Assembly: GCF_902806685.2 (NCBI RefSeq)
Contig: NC_048553.1
Location: 13,559,440 to 13,623,439 of the forward strand
DNA: 64,000 bases
DNA from: Maniola hyperantus
Lineage: Eukaryota > Arthropoda > Insecta > Lepidoptera > Nymphalidae
Direction of reading: 5' to 3'
In this document: positions 10,476-20,725 of the stretch, piece by piece
How the letters are laid out: each line of letters begins with the position of its first letter
How positions within the stretch are numbered: position 1 is the stretch's first letter
Translations under genes and position numbers: made by a program
The notes under the pieces: generated by a model
Seen by the model: only the letters and a program-made list of their open reading frames with translations
Database searches by the model: none
What the model was told of the DNA's origin: nothing

Positions 10476-10539
10476 TGCGAGAAAAGCCAGCACCAACCAC
10501 CAACACCACGCAGCAAAACACAAATTCCTAAAACACTCG

Positions 10540-10723
10540 ACGCACGTGTCTGTCGGTTAGCTTTTCACTGCCCATATGAAATTTGGTACAGAGATAGCTT
10601 GCATCCCTGGGATGGATGGATCGCGATTCGCGGGGATCCTTTTTATCCCGGAAAATTAAAGAGTTCACACAGGATTTTTAAAAACTAAATCCACGCGGAC
10701 GAAGTCACGTGCATCATCTAGTA
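10540..10723 (-). repeat. Dispersed repeat family C
   Basis: Reverse-oriented copy with 'gaaatttggtacagagatag', 'cccggaaaattaaagagttc', 'aaatccacgcggacgaagtc' and a closing 'catcatctag'. Family C resembles family B (both have CTAG ends and a 'gacgaagtc' block) but has a different body. Confidence 0.8.
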
Positions 10724-11082
10724 CAAAATAATTATTAAGATGTTGGATCTATAGGAATATTGACGATAAGACCCAGTCACATTAAGTACGCCTAAAGAGC
10801 TTAATTTTCACTTTTTACAAGGATTACGATTTTGCTTTACTTTTATTTGTAGCTAGGGCTGGCTTATTCAAGCTCCTAATTTCAATAAAAGTAGGTACGT
10901 ATCTACCTACATCATGTTTTGGAGTGATTTGGACGTCATTTCGATATTATAATCCGAGGGCTAAGCCCTTTTTTGTACGACTCCCCTACACATAACTATA
11001 AAGCGATTAATGAGAATTAAAACCTGTATAATTGATAATGGATTTTTTTTACCACAAATAAGGTGCTTTTATTAGTTTTATG

Positions 11083-11135
11083 AAAAAAAACCAGTCAAGT
11101 GCGACGCGAACTCACACACGAAGGGTTCCGTACCA
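11083..11135 (+). repeat. Repeat family P, left-end fragment
   Basis: Only the entry block is present: 'ccagtcaagtgcgacgcgaa' then 'cgaagggttccgtacc'. Confidence 0.6.
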
Positions 11136-11471
11136 TCATGATACGTGATCGTACGTGATCATGATGATTATATTATATACCTACAAAATGTTAAATTATC
11201 AAAGTGGATAAGGAGTGAACTTATTATTTATATTCGTTGATATAACGTGAAGTTAGAACTGTCAGCATGTGAGACTTGAGAGGGACCCCCGGAGAGACTG
11301 CGCCGTGCGGCGTTATTAATAAAACTACATTAAGCCGACGATGTTTTATTTGATTATTACTTATGTTGGACTAAGTAGGAAAATACGTCGATGAGAGTCA
11401 TTGCGCGCTGCGTGGAGTCACGTACGTTCACGATTCCTTATTCAATTGTATAATACTATCTTATGAAATAA

Positions 11472-11695
11472 TCTAAATATATGAAAGGAAAAGGTGAGGT
11501 GACTGACTGACTGACTGATCTATCAACTCACAGCTCAACACAGGGCGGATCGGGCTGAAATGTGGCATGCAGATAGCTATTATGACATAGGCATCCACTA
11601 AAAAGGTTTTTTTGAAAATTCAATCCTGAAGGGGGTGAAATGGGAGTTTGAAACTCGTGTAGTCCACGCGGACGAAGTCGCGAGCATAAGCTAGT
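11472..11695 (-). repeat. Dispersed repeat family B
   Basis: Full-length reverse copy running from 'ctaaatatatgaaaggaaaa' through a (GACT)n run to 'cgcgagcataagctag'. Confidence 0.85.
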
Positions 11696-11696
11696 A

Positions 11697-12477
11697 AATA
11701 ATTTAATACATAATTTAACATAATACATTGTTTCTTTTTGCAATATTATACTGAAATATAAAATATAAAAATTGTACCTACACCTTACATACATACATAC
11801 CTATTTCAATTTTCAACAAATAAATAGATTTTGATTTTGATTCGATACTCGTTTAAGAAAATCTATGGCGCTTGTAGAAACATATCTGAAGATGTCGTAT
11901 CTCTGTGTTTTAAATCAACGTCCCAGCATTACAGCACGTTAATCTCGAAATAGAAATACTTTATCATCCGATAAAGTGCACGTTTCGTGGAACGTCGCGA
12001 GCGTCGTTTTTCATCCGACCTCTCCCATTTAAGAGAGATTAGCCCCATACAAGTCCCATACAAAAACTTCCATAAATTCGTACCTCGCAGCTTTCCTTAA
12101 GCACCTACTAAATTACATTTTTTTACCTGGCATTGAAGACTGACAATGCGTTTACTTTTCTCCCCATGAAATGTACTTTAACAAAGAAGTGTTACTGTTT
12201 AGTTCAGACTATAAAGTTAAGGCAAAATATACCTTATTTCTACATTTTTAAATCTAAATTGAACTGTCAGGAATCGGGTATAGGATGTAATAAAATACCG
12301 ACAAAAATCTTTGATATTCTGTGAATCAATTTTTCATTTCTTTTCAGTCTTTTAAAAGAAATAAGGTATGAAAGGACGTGTTAAATATTACTTGTTGTAA
12401 TAAAGGTAATAAAGAATCCTTCTTAGTCTATGGTATATACCTACTCTGTTGTGTTGTTGTGTACTTGTGTTAGTTTT
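11697..12477. other. Stretch without recognised features
   Basis: AT-rich. The 63-codon frame at 12133-12324 resembles no family I know. Confidence 0.5.
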
Positions 12478-12520
12478 CAGAGTTCCGTACTCGAAGTGTG
12501 CCAACGGGACTCTATTACTA

Positions 12521-12654
12521 AGGGTGAGATCTATAGAGCGCACTCTGACTTAGCTTCGACTTAAGACAGAATTAAAACGAGACAGAGCTATATCTCTCAC
12601 ATAAATCTGTCTCGTTTTAGAGCAAAGTCAAGGTGCGGTCTATAGATCTCGGCC
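12521..12654. mobile_element. Hairpin MITE (family H) in repeat Q
   Basis: The arms 'gagatctatagagcgcactc' and 'gtgcggtctatagatctc' are inverted, and the centre contains 'ttaaaacgagacaga' and its complement 'tctgtctcgtttta'. TA (or CTA) flanks both sides (12519-12520 and 12655-12656), consistent with a TA target duplication. The centre is shared with the hairpin at 15183-15319. Confidence 0.75.
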
Positions 12655-12794
12655 TAAGACTCCGCTGTCCGTCCGTCTGTCTGTCAGCAGGCTGTATCTC
12701 ATGAGCTCCAAGAGCTGTTAGGTAGGTAGACAGTCGAAATTTTCACAAAGTGTGTATTTCTAATGCCGTAAATAGCAATCAGTACCTACCCTTA

Positions 12795-13022
12795 TTTTGA
12801 ATCCGAAAGTGTGTTTGTTTGTTGGTTTATTGATTTGTTAGTTTGTCGGTTTGTCCTTCAATCACGTCGCAACGGTGCAACGGATTGCCGTGATTTTATG
12901 CATGGATATAGATAAAGAGCCGGAGAGTGACTTAGGCTACTTTTTAGCCCGAAAATTAAAGAGTTCCCACGGGATTTTTAAAAACCTAATTCGACGCTGA
13001 CGAAGTCGCGGGCATCAGCTAG
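12795..13022 (-). repeat. Dispersed repeat family C
   Basis: Reverse copy with 'cttcaatcacgtcgcaacgg', 'ggagagtgacttaggctac', 'gttcccacgggatttttaaa' and a terminal 'gcgggcatcagctag'. It is inserted in repeat Q. Confidence 0.75.
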
Positions 13023-13185
13023 TAAATAAAAAAATCAAGAAACGAATTTCTAAATGTCCACCAATGACGCCATGCAAATAAGCAAATTAAAAAGTACATA
13101 GGTACCTAGTGTACATCTTGTACAATGGTACGGATTACGGAACCCCTCGGATGCGAGTCCGACTCGTACTTGACCGGATTTTATT

Positions 13186-15002
13186 CATCCTGAGCCGATT
13201 TGACACGTTAGAACGGTTTCCGATCAAAACAAAAAGCCAACGTTGTTATTGTTTTCAATTTAGGTCTGCGGTCACGGCTCGGCGTCAAATGTTCTCGGGA
13301 AATTGGATTTTTATATTGACTTTTTGCTCTATCCCAGAACTGCCCAGAACAAATATAAACTATAGTACGGTATAGTAACATTGTAAATTGAAAAATTAAA
13401 AAGAGCAACCGCCGAGTTTCTTGCTGGTTCTTCTCGGTAGGAACGGCATTCCGAACCAGTGGTAAGGTAAATTAAAACTACCTGACTATTCATAAGCACT
13501 TGTAAAAAGTTTATATGAATAAAAAACATTCTATTCTATTCTATTCTACTAAAGTGTTCCAAATTCAAATAATTTATTCAAATTGGGCAGCTGCACCATA
13601 CACTTTTGGTTGTCAAATTGTGGACTTTGTAAGATAATAAAGTAATGGTGATAATTAATTAACTGAGTCTTAGACCACGACAAACTCAGCCGGTATTCTT
13701 TTTATTTTCTCCTCTTTCATGTACCTATACATCAATGACCATTCCACTCGTCATTTAACAAAAACAATATTCAGAGAACCCCACTTTTTTGGATAAAACA
13801 TCCGAGCGTAGCAAGACCAATAATAATTAATCTATGCGTCCGCCATATTGAGATTTGGACCATAATGACGAATCGATTGACACCTCACCAAAGTTGGCTC
13901 AATGGTTTAGGCGGTACGGTGGAACAAACATTACAATTTACATACTTACATAGAATGCTAAAATCATAACTCTTCCTTTTGGCTATGTCCTAGTCAGGTA
14001 AAAATGTGTTAGTGACATTTGAGTTATCGTCGTATTCGTGCAGTGATATGATTATCTCTACGTTTATATATTCCTGACTATAATAAATACACACAATATA
14101 TTGTGTTGACGAATACCTACTCTGATATAATTGAAGTCAGTAAGTCAATGTGTCATACCGTGTTAATGTTATCTAACTCAAATAAAAAGGTCAGCCACCT
14201 ATACAGTATCATAGCTCCCTGCACTAATTAATTGTTAGACGGCTCTCTAGTAGAGATAGCCCATAGCCCCATAGCACAGAATACTTAGCAAGTGAAAAAT
14301 AACGTGAAAACTCTTTTTATGTGAACACTGCTACCTTACTTATTAAAATAGCCTGTGAAAAATTTAAAAAAACATAAAGTTTGAAAATTATAGCTCGGGT
14401 CAATGACACGGGAAATTTTAGCAACTAGATCTAATCCTGCGTTAATGATAACGTGCGCACGACCATTGACCCGAGCTAGAGAGAGCGCGAGCGAGAATTC
14501 TCACTTCGGAACGTAAGATACGGAACGGAAACACATCTAGTTCAATTAATTTTACCAACAAATGTTTGCTACGTTGAATGAAAAGGGAACTTTTGCCCTT
14601 AGGTACAATCATAAGTGGGATTTGGGAAAATTCATTTTCCGTAGAAATCAACCTGCGAAATCTCAGCGCTATTGACCTTGATCATTATTCCTAGTTAAAG
14701 TAATTAAGCAAACGATTGTTGGAAATCCGAAAATTTAAATACCTACTTATCGCTTTCCGTGAAATATCGACTGTGAATTCACTGTAAAAAAAAATAACTT
14801 CACCAAATGATTAGCAAACATGCCAATCGCTACTCTATAGAGTCCGCCATTGAGTTCAATAAGATTGGATAGCAAATTGGATTGGACCGAATTTATTTTT
14901 CTTGGCAACGTCGCGTCCACAGGACTTCATATTTCCGTTTCAAGTTTCTATATTAATTGCTAGATAGTAGGTGATGTGCGCGACTTCGTCCGCGTAGATC
15001 TC
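13186..15002. other. Mostly unassigned sequence
   Basis: It contains a four-copy attct pentamer at about 13530-13549 and short palindromes such as 'caatatattg' near 14095. The short frames at 13208-13529 and 14442-14651 show no family resemblance. No RNA genes were seen. Confidence 0.5.
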
Positions 15003-15130
15003 ATCATCATCATCATCATTATCAACTGGTATACGTCCACAGCTGGATATAGGTCTCTTGTGGAGATTTCCATTTTCCACACGCCACAGTCTTGCGCCAC
15101 TCAATCCAGCGGCTCTACGGTAGTCCACGG
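15003..15130 (-). pseudogene. RTE-type LINE 3' end with (ATG)n tail
   Basis: On the minus strand a degraded reading includes DCGVWK and TRDLYPAVD, then runs into an (ATG)n microsatellite tail at about 15003-15018. The first part matches the last codons of the RTE-like tails at 49735-49812 and 62606-62745. A short-tandem-repeat tail is typical of RTE-clade LINEs. Confidence 0.6.
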
Positions 15131-15182
15131 AAGAAGTCGCGGGCATAATCTACTTAGTTTTAAATAATTAACACTTGTCATT

Positions 15183-15319
15183 CTTACAGTCGTACTCGGA
15201 GTCGCTAATCGTTACTTAAGATTGAGTTAAAACGAGACAGATTTATGTGGGAGATAAAGCTCTGTCTCGTTTTAACTAAAATTAAGTAACGATTAAGCGA
15301 CTCTGAGTGCGGCTGTTAG
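15183..15319. mobile_element. Hairpin MITE (family H), second copy
   Basis: The left arm 'gtactcggagtcgctaatcg' pairs with the right arm 'cgattaagcgactctgagtg'. The centre 'gttaaaacgagacagattta' pairs with 'ctctgtctcgttttaac' and is the inverted version of the centre at 12560-12620. The outer arms differ from that copy. Confidence 0.75.
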
Positions 15320-15934
15320 ACTTAGATTTCATGTAGATAAGCAGGTACATAACTAATGGGTGATTAGATGGTAAAACTGTGGCGATACTTTGTTACATAC
15401 AATGTACATATTTGACGTAGAAATATTTTAGAATTTATTTTACGACCAAATATTTTATTAGTTTCGTGCCGACATACACCGAGCGCTACACAATTTTATC
15501 AAGTTAGTTGTTCATAAAGCTTGTTAGCAAAGTGGGCTAACTGATAGCGATCGTTTACTATTCAATATTTTACTGCAGAGATAAAAAATAATACTCTCTA
15601 TAGGTACCTTCACTATCATTGCTGTTGGTATAACTCGGATTTTTTTGGGTTTTGGTGTTACGGCACAGTTCCAGCTATCAACTATGCCTATTATCTTTTT
15701 ACCCGACTACGGGAAAGCCAAAAGGGAGGATTATGATTTTAGCAGTCTACGTCTGTATGTATGTAGGTTTGTATTTATGTGACCACCGTGGCGCCTAAAT
15801 TTCTGAGCGGATTTTGATGAATGAGGTATCAATCGATTCGTTATTAGTCCGGGTGACATTTAAAAATTTAAAATCTATATGAAGAAAAGCATCTAAGTGC
15901 ATACATAGTTAGTTTTATTCCCAGTCCCAACTCC

Positions 15935-16065
15935 CTATAGTCGACGCATTTTAAACTGAGTCGTCGAGTTATCTGTCTGTTTCGCTCGCACTTACAGGTC
16001 GTAGGTAAGTGCGAGCGAAACATACAGATAACTCGACGACTCAGTTTAAAATGCGTCGACTATAG
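15935..16065. mobile_element. Near-perfect 61-bp-arm hairpin
   Basis: The arms 15935-15995 and 16005-16065 are reverse complements with a single mismatch (tctgtctg against the complement of catacaga) and a 9-bp loop. The outer ends are ctatag / ctatag. It is non-coding. It is most likely a fold-back MITE; a small-RNA precursor is possible but would need expression data. Confidence 0.85.
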
Positions 16066-16399
16066 CAAGCTAAGGCATTGTTGTTTCATCTCGGGCTACA
16101 AGCACAGCTTTGTGTCCTATTAATTGATAAGTGACGTGTTCTCAAAGGAGTCCCGGGACAAAACAACAAAGCCCTGCTTACCGTCGAGCAATCGCGTCGC
16201 ATTTCGCGAACAACGGGCTCCCGGGGCGAGGGACCCTACCCGGGTCCCGGGACGCAGGGGGATAAGGACGTGCGTATATCGGGTTTTTTTGTTGAACTAA
16301 TAACCATCTCCATGGGATTTTTAAACTGCATTGATATATTTCTATTAGGAATACCTACCATGGTAATAATAGATCGATGAACTATAAATATGTACCTAC

Positions 16400-16505
16400 T
16401 AGCTGATGCCCGCGTGGAATTAGGTTATTATAAAATCCCGTGAAAACTCTTTGATTTTCCGGAATAAAAATTAGCCTATGTCACTCTCCAGGTCTTTATC
16501 TATAC
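16400..16505 (+). repeat. Dispersed repeat family C, truncated
   Basis: It starts 'ctagctgatgcccgcg' and continues to 'actctttgattttccggaat' and 'gcctatgtcactctcc', then passes into a SINE S2 tail. Confidence 0.7.
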
Positions 16506-16670
16506 CAAAAACATCGTGAAGAAAGCTGCATGCCTGAGAGATGTCCATAATAATATTCTTAAAGGTGTGTTAAGTCTATGCCAGCCTGGTGGACTATGGC
16601 CTGAATCATTCCTTGGCCCATGCTCATTAGTGGGCTATCGATGGATTGAGATAATGATGATGAAACCTGT
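16506..16670 (+). repeat. SINE S2 body and tail
   Basis: 'gcatgcctgagagatgtcc', 'tggtggactatggcctgaat' and a closing 'tgagataatgatgatga'. The tRNA-like head is replaced by family C sequence, so one repeat has landed in or joined the other. Confidence 0.65.
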
Positions 16671-17029
16671 TTGATAAAAAACTTACACAAAGTTAGTCAC
16701 AAAGAAGTTGATATAAAGAAGATTTAATCTAATCTTCATGACGACCCTTATCGTGGAAAAGTTGGAAAAGGGTCAATTGGACCCTGTCGCCCATGTACCG
16801 GGGAGATCGGGCGGGAGGAGAATCAATAAAGTATAAACTAGCTACATTTTGAGCATCTACACATGTGCCAACTTAATACTTCAACTAGGCTGATGAAGGT
16901 TGATTGGGTGTGAAACGAATTGGCCGCCAACTTGCAATGTCTAATGAATGATGGTCATTCAGATCACAGAACAGAGCTACGTTGGGTTAAGAGTCATCTT
17001 TTTACAGCTCACAGAGCAAGTAAGAAGCT

Positions 17030-17300
17030 GTGATAGCTTAATGTTAGGACGTCGAGCTCCTATTTAGTAGGTCGGGGGTTCCATCCCGGGCATGCACCTC
17101 TAAATTTAGAGTTATGTGGGTTTTATGTAATTACTTAAATATCACTTGCTTTAACTATGAAAGAAAACATCGTGAGGAAACCTGCATGCCTCTGCGAGTT
17201 CTTCATAATATTCTCAAAGGTGTGTGAAGTCTACCAATCCGTGCTTGGCCAGAGACCCGTGATCTATAGGGAGCCGTGGACGGGTTCATCATGATCATGG
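17030..17300 (+). repeat. SINE family S2
   Basis: The tRNA-like head has 'gtgatagcttaatgttagg' and a B-box-like 'gggttccatcccgg'. The body has 'aaaacatcgtgaggaaacct', 'gtgtgaagtctaccaatccg' and a closing 'gggttcatcatgatcatg'. The A box is mutated compared with the copy at 55166. Confidence 0.8.
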
Positions 17301-17809
17301 GTAAAGCCGTCGTCGATCCTGCGCCTGATATCTCTCCGGTCGTGTTGAATTTTCGGCCAATTGGGCTATGAGAGTGAGGGAATAGAGGGTGCACCTGTGT
17401 TTGCTCACCCACTGGTGTACCAATGCACATCCCGCGCTCGGAATCGCTATGGAGCTTCGCTGCCGAGCCGAAATTCGGTCGGGAGAACATTGTACGGGAG
17501 CGGTGTGCAGGCTCGACCGTACCAAAGGGGAGATCTCCCACCGAGCGGTTGGTTGTGCTCAGTAGCGCCAGCTGGGCCGACGGTTGTTTTTTGTTGTTTC
17601 GGATTGACTATGCTGCGTAGGCCCTATTGGCCGCTACAGCGTCACCGGGGGGGTTGGCGAGCGCGAAGCTCCGCCTGGGGGTGAGCCCTAGGGCTCGAAG
17701 AAATAATTCGAAAGGTCGGGGGGCAACGTCCTCCTAAGGGCGCCTCCTGTGAGGCTCGGACCACGGCTTAGGATGACGTTGGGATGGGTGGAGTTGTCGG
17801 TTTTGTTGG

Positions 17810-20725
17810 TTAGTCCGTACGCCCCCGAGGCCGTGGCGTGAGCCCACGTCCGGGTGACGTTAGAAATCGGGGACCTCGTCTTCGCCGGCGAAGACGCTGT
17901 GATGAGGTTGAATTGTGTATCCCTACGAGATAGGGTGCATTGTCGGTCATGATTTGATCGTCGGGGTCGTTAAGGACGTGCTTAGGGCGTCTTTTATCTG
18001 GGGGGTCGTTTCGGTCAGGGGTGTAAGTCGCTGCCTCAACTATTAGGGGGTTGGGGTGTCTAATGGCTTTCTCAAAATAATTTTTGGAAAGCTGTTTAAA
18101 GTAATGAGCTATTGTCGGGAGTTGGAGGTCTCTGTGGAGGTCCACGTTGCGCATGTACCACGGGGAGTCAGTGGCCGTACGCATAAACTTATTCTGTAGG
18201 ACTTGGAGAGGTTTGAGAGAGGAGGGCGGCAGGTGTGCAAATGCAACACAGGCATAAGACATTATTGGGCGGATGCACGTTTTGTATAGCGTGACTTTAT
18301 GTCGAAGTGACATTTTGCTCTTTGCGCAAATCATGGGGTAAAGACGGGAGAGCACATACGCTGCGTTCTTGCGGACTCTACGAATGTGCGCGGCGAAGCT
18401 CATATTGTCATCAAAGGTTACACCCAAGTACTTGGTATTAGTTTGCCAGGGAATGGGGCGGTCGTAAAGAGTTATTTCAGTCTGTCGAAGTTTGTATTGT
18501 GATTTCCTTTTGGACTTTTGAAAGAGCACTGCTGCGCTTTTCTCCGGGTTAACCTCTATCCTCCAAAGGCGGAACCAGTGGCCTAGGCTACTGACTGCCT
18601 TTTGGAGTCGAGCTTTAACGTTCCGGTAGTTTAAGTCGGAGCTGTATAGAGCGGTGTCATCCGCGAACTGGGCTATATGAACATGAGGGGATCTGGGAAT
18701 GTCGCTGGTGTACAGCGCGTACAAAAGTGGCGAGAGCAGGGAGCCCTGAGGGACTCCTGCTCGAAGAGGTCTTGGGGAGGATAGGGTTCCATCCAGACGG
18801 TAGCGGAAAGTTCGATTGGTGAGAAATTCTCGTAGTAAACGTACGAGTCTTTCGGGCACGCCTAGATGGTAAAGCTTGTAGATCAAGCCGGCGTGCCACA
18901 CCTTGTCGAAGGCTTTGGCTACATCGAAGAAGAGGGCTCCCGTTGGGATGCCTCTCGTTTTGAATCGGTTGAAACCGAGAAGGATGTGCTCCGTGAGGCG
19001 GTGCACTTGATGAACACATGAGTGTCTGGTTCGAAAGCCAAATTGCTCGTCGTTGAGGAGGTTTTTCTCCTCTACGACGGACCTAAGTCGGTTGAGGATG
19101 ACTTTCTCATACACCTTGCCAAGGGTGTTGAGCAAACTAATGGGGCGGTAGCTAGTAGGGAGGTTCCTAGGTTTCCCTGGCTTGGGGATGCCTATAACGG
19201 TAGCTTCTTTCCACCTGTCGGGGAAGGAGCATCCCGCCATGAGGGTGTTGAAAATGACAACCAGGAGGTTGATTAATACGTCGGGGAGTAACTTTAGAGT
19301 TTTGTTATTAATAGAGTCGGGGCCTGGGGCTTTTTTGGCGTGAAATTCTTTGATAATTTGACGAACTTCGCCGCTATTCGTCGGGAGAATTGGATCGCCA
19401 CCTGGGGCGGAAGAGAAGATAGATGCTAGTTTGTTTTCGACTAGTTCTATATGGGACTTGTCTACAGAGATGGTGCTCGGGGAGCATTGGGCTTCTAAGC
19501 TATCGGCCAAGCATTCGGCCTTATCGACATCTTCAAAGGCGGGCGGTTGATTGGGACGTAAAAGCGGAGGAGTGGCCGAGACAGGGTCGGCTTTGAGAGC
19601 TCTCGCCAGGCTGTAGTAGGCTACATGCGACGGCTTGAGCTCACTCAGCTTCCTGTCCCATTGTTCGTCGCGGAGTTCGGCAAGGCGAGCCTTTACCTCC
19701 CTCTGGGCTCTCCAGAGTTCTCTCCGGTTGTCGGCGTTAGGACATGCGTCATGGGCTCTACGTTTAGCGTTTTTGATAGTGATGAGCTCTCTGGCGTCGT
19801 CCGGCAACTGTCGACGGGTGAAACCGTTCGGCATCTGTCGGGAGCAGGCGCTTAGAGCATCGCGGATATGATTAGTAAGGTGCAGTGAGGCTGCATGCGC
19901 TTCATCTAGACTACCTATAATGTCAGGAATTTGAGAGATGTGCACTGAGTCTATAGACTTAAGATGCTCTGAGAGATTCTTGAAGTCAATGACTGTTTTG
20001 GTCGGGGGGGCCGCGGTGGGCGGGGGTCCTAGCCGCAATAGGACGGGACGGTGGTCTGAGCCTAGCTCGGACAGCACCTCCAAAGGACTCACCTGAAGGG
20101 CGATGTTCTTTAGAAGAGCTATATCGAGTATGTCCGGTCTGTCTGTTGAATTGTCGGTCATTGGGTAACGAGTCGGTGTGTCAGGTGCTATAACTATGAA
20201 GTTAAGATCGGGGCGGTGCGTCAGTCTTTCGAGTTGGCGTCCTCGTGTGTTCGGGGAGCGGCAATTCCAACTTTGATGTTTGGCGTTAAGGTCTCCGGCC
20301 ACGATAACGGAGTCTCCTAATGAGAGAAGTGCGCGGATGTCGCTTTCTAACAGATCTTTCGAGGGAGAGAGATAGACGGATGCTAGTATGACCGACGGAT
20401 GGCCAGTCATACTCACCTGACATATGGAGGCTTCCATATTGGTTAGTTGTGGAGGATCGAGAGGAGTGCAGTGAAGAGCCCTTCTGTAGTATATGGCAGT
20501 GCCACCCTTAGCAGTGGCCCTGTCGTTTCTGACTATATTAAAATTAGCAATTCTGGGATTACTTCTACTAGGTTTCAAGAAGGTCTCTTGCACTAGGAGA
20601 ATGTCGGTTTGATGTGCACATACAAATTCGCGGACTTCGTCCATTTGGTCGATAAGGCCGTTCGCGTTGTAGAACGCGACTACTAAGGAGTGGGGTTTTA
20701 ATCTACCTTTGGTCGTACTATCCAT
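17810..20725 (-). CDS. Jockey-type ORF2: AP endonuclease and reverse transcriptase
   Basis: This 971-residue protein would nick target DNA and copy the element's RNA there (target-primed reverse transcription). Residues 15-230 form an APE-like endonuclease with N20, E47 in LLVQET, D145/N147 in AGDLN and the SDH triad at 223-225. A linker holds KAPGPDS near 466. Reverse transcriptase palm motifs follow: FFDVAKAFD with D601, AGVPQGS near 656, and FADD at 687-690. The tail is rich in lysine and arginine. There is no RNase H, as is usual for Jockey-clade elements. The start codon lies inside the last codons of ORF1 (8-nt overlap, ATGGATAG), suggesting stop-restart translation. All key residues are present, so this copy may be active. 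Confidence 0.95.
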   Translation of the reverse strand: MDSTTKGRLKPHSLVVAFYNANGLIDQMDEVREFVCAHQTDILLVQETFLKPSRSNPRIANFNIVRNDRATAKGGTAIYYRRALHCTPLDPPQLTNMEASICQVSMTGHPSVILASVYLSPSKDLLESDIRALLSLGDSVIVAGDLNAKHQSWNCRSPNTRGRQLERLTHRPDLNFIVIAPDTPTRYPMTDNSTDRPDILDIALLKNIALQVSPLEVLSELGSDHRPVLLRLGPPPTAAPPTKTVIDFKNLSEHLKSIDSVHISQIPDIIGSLDEAHAASLHLTNHIRDALSACSRQMPNGFTRRQLPDDARELITIKNAKRRAHDACPNADNRRELWRAQREVKARLAELRDEQWDRKLSELKPSHVAYYSLARALKADPVSATPPLLRPNQPPAFEDVDKAECLADSLEAQCSPSTISVDKSHIELVENKLASIFSSAPGGDPILPTNSGEVRQIIKEFHAKKAPGPDSINNKTLKLLPDVLINLLVVIFNTLMAGCSFPDRWKEATVIGIPKPGKPRNLPTSYRPISLLNTLGKVYEKVILNRLRSVVEEKNLLNDEQFGFRTRHSCVHQVHRLTEHILLGFNRFKTRGIPTGALFFDVAKAFDKVWHAGLIYKLYHLGVPERLVRLLREFLTNRTFRYRLDGTLSSPRPLRAGVPQGSLLSPLLYALYTSDIPRSPHVHIAQFADDTALYSSDLNYRNVKARLQKAVSSLGHWFRLWRIEVNPEKSAAVLFQKSKRKSQYKLRQTEITLYDRPIPWQTNTKYLGVTFDDNMSFAAHIRRVRKNAAYVLSRLYPMICAKSKMSLRHKVTLYKTCIRPIMSYACVAFAHLPPSSLKPLQVLQNKFMRTATDSPWYMRNVDLHRDLQLPTIAHYFKQLSKNYFEKAIRHPNPLIVEAATYTPDRNDPPDKRRPKHVLNDPDDQIMTDNAPYLVGIHNSTSSQRLRRRRRGPRFLTSPGRGLTPRPRGRTD

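Larger units (their letters stand above)
12478..13185 (+). repeat. Repeat family Q with two nested insertions
   Basis: Q begins at 'agttccgtactcgaagtg', is interrupted at 12521-12654 by a hairpin MITE, resumes with 'agactccgctgtccgtccgt', is interrupted again at about 12795-13022 by a family C copy, and ends with 'gagtccgactcgtacttgac'. The order of events is readable: Q first, then the MITE and the C copy. Confidence 0.7.

Noticed and set aside
17203..17684. Overlapping frames of 65-112 codons on both strands
   Set aside because: They cover SINE S2, repeat R and the Jockey 3' region; no domain.
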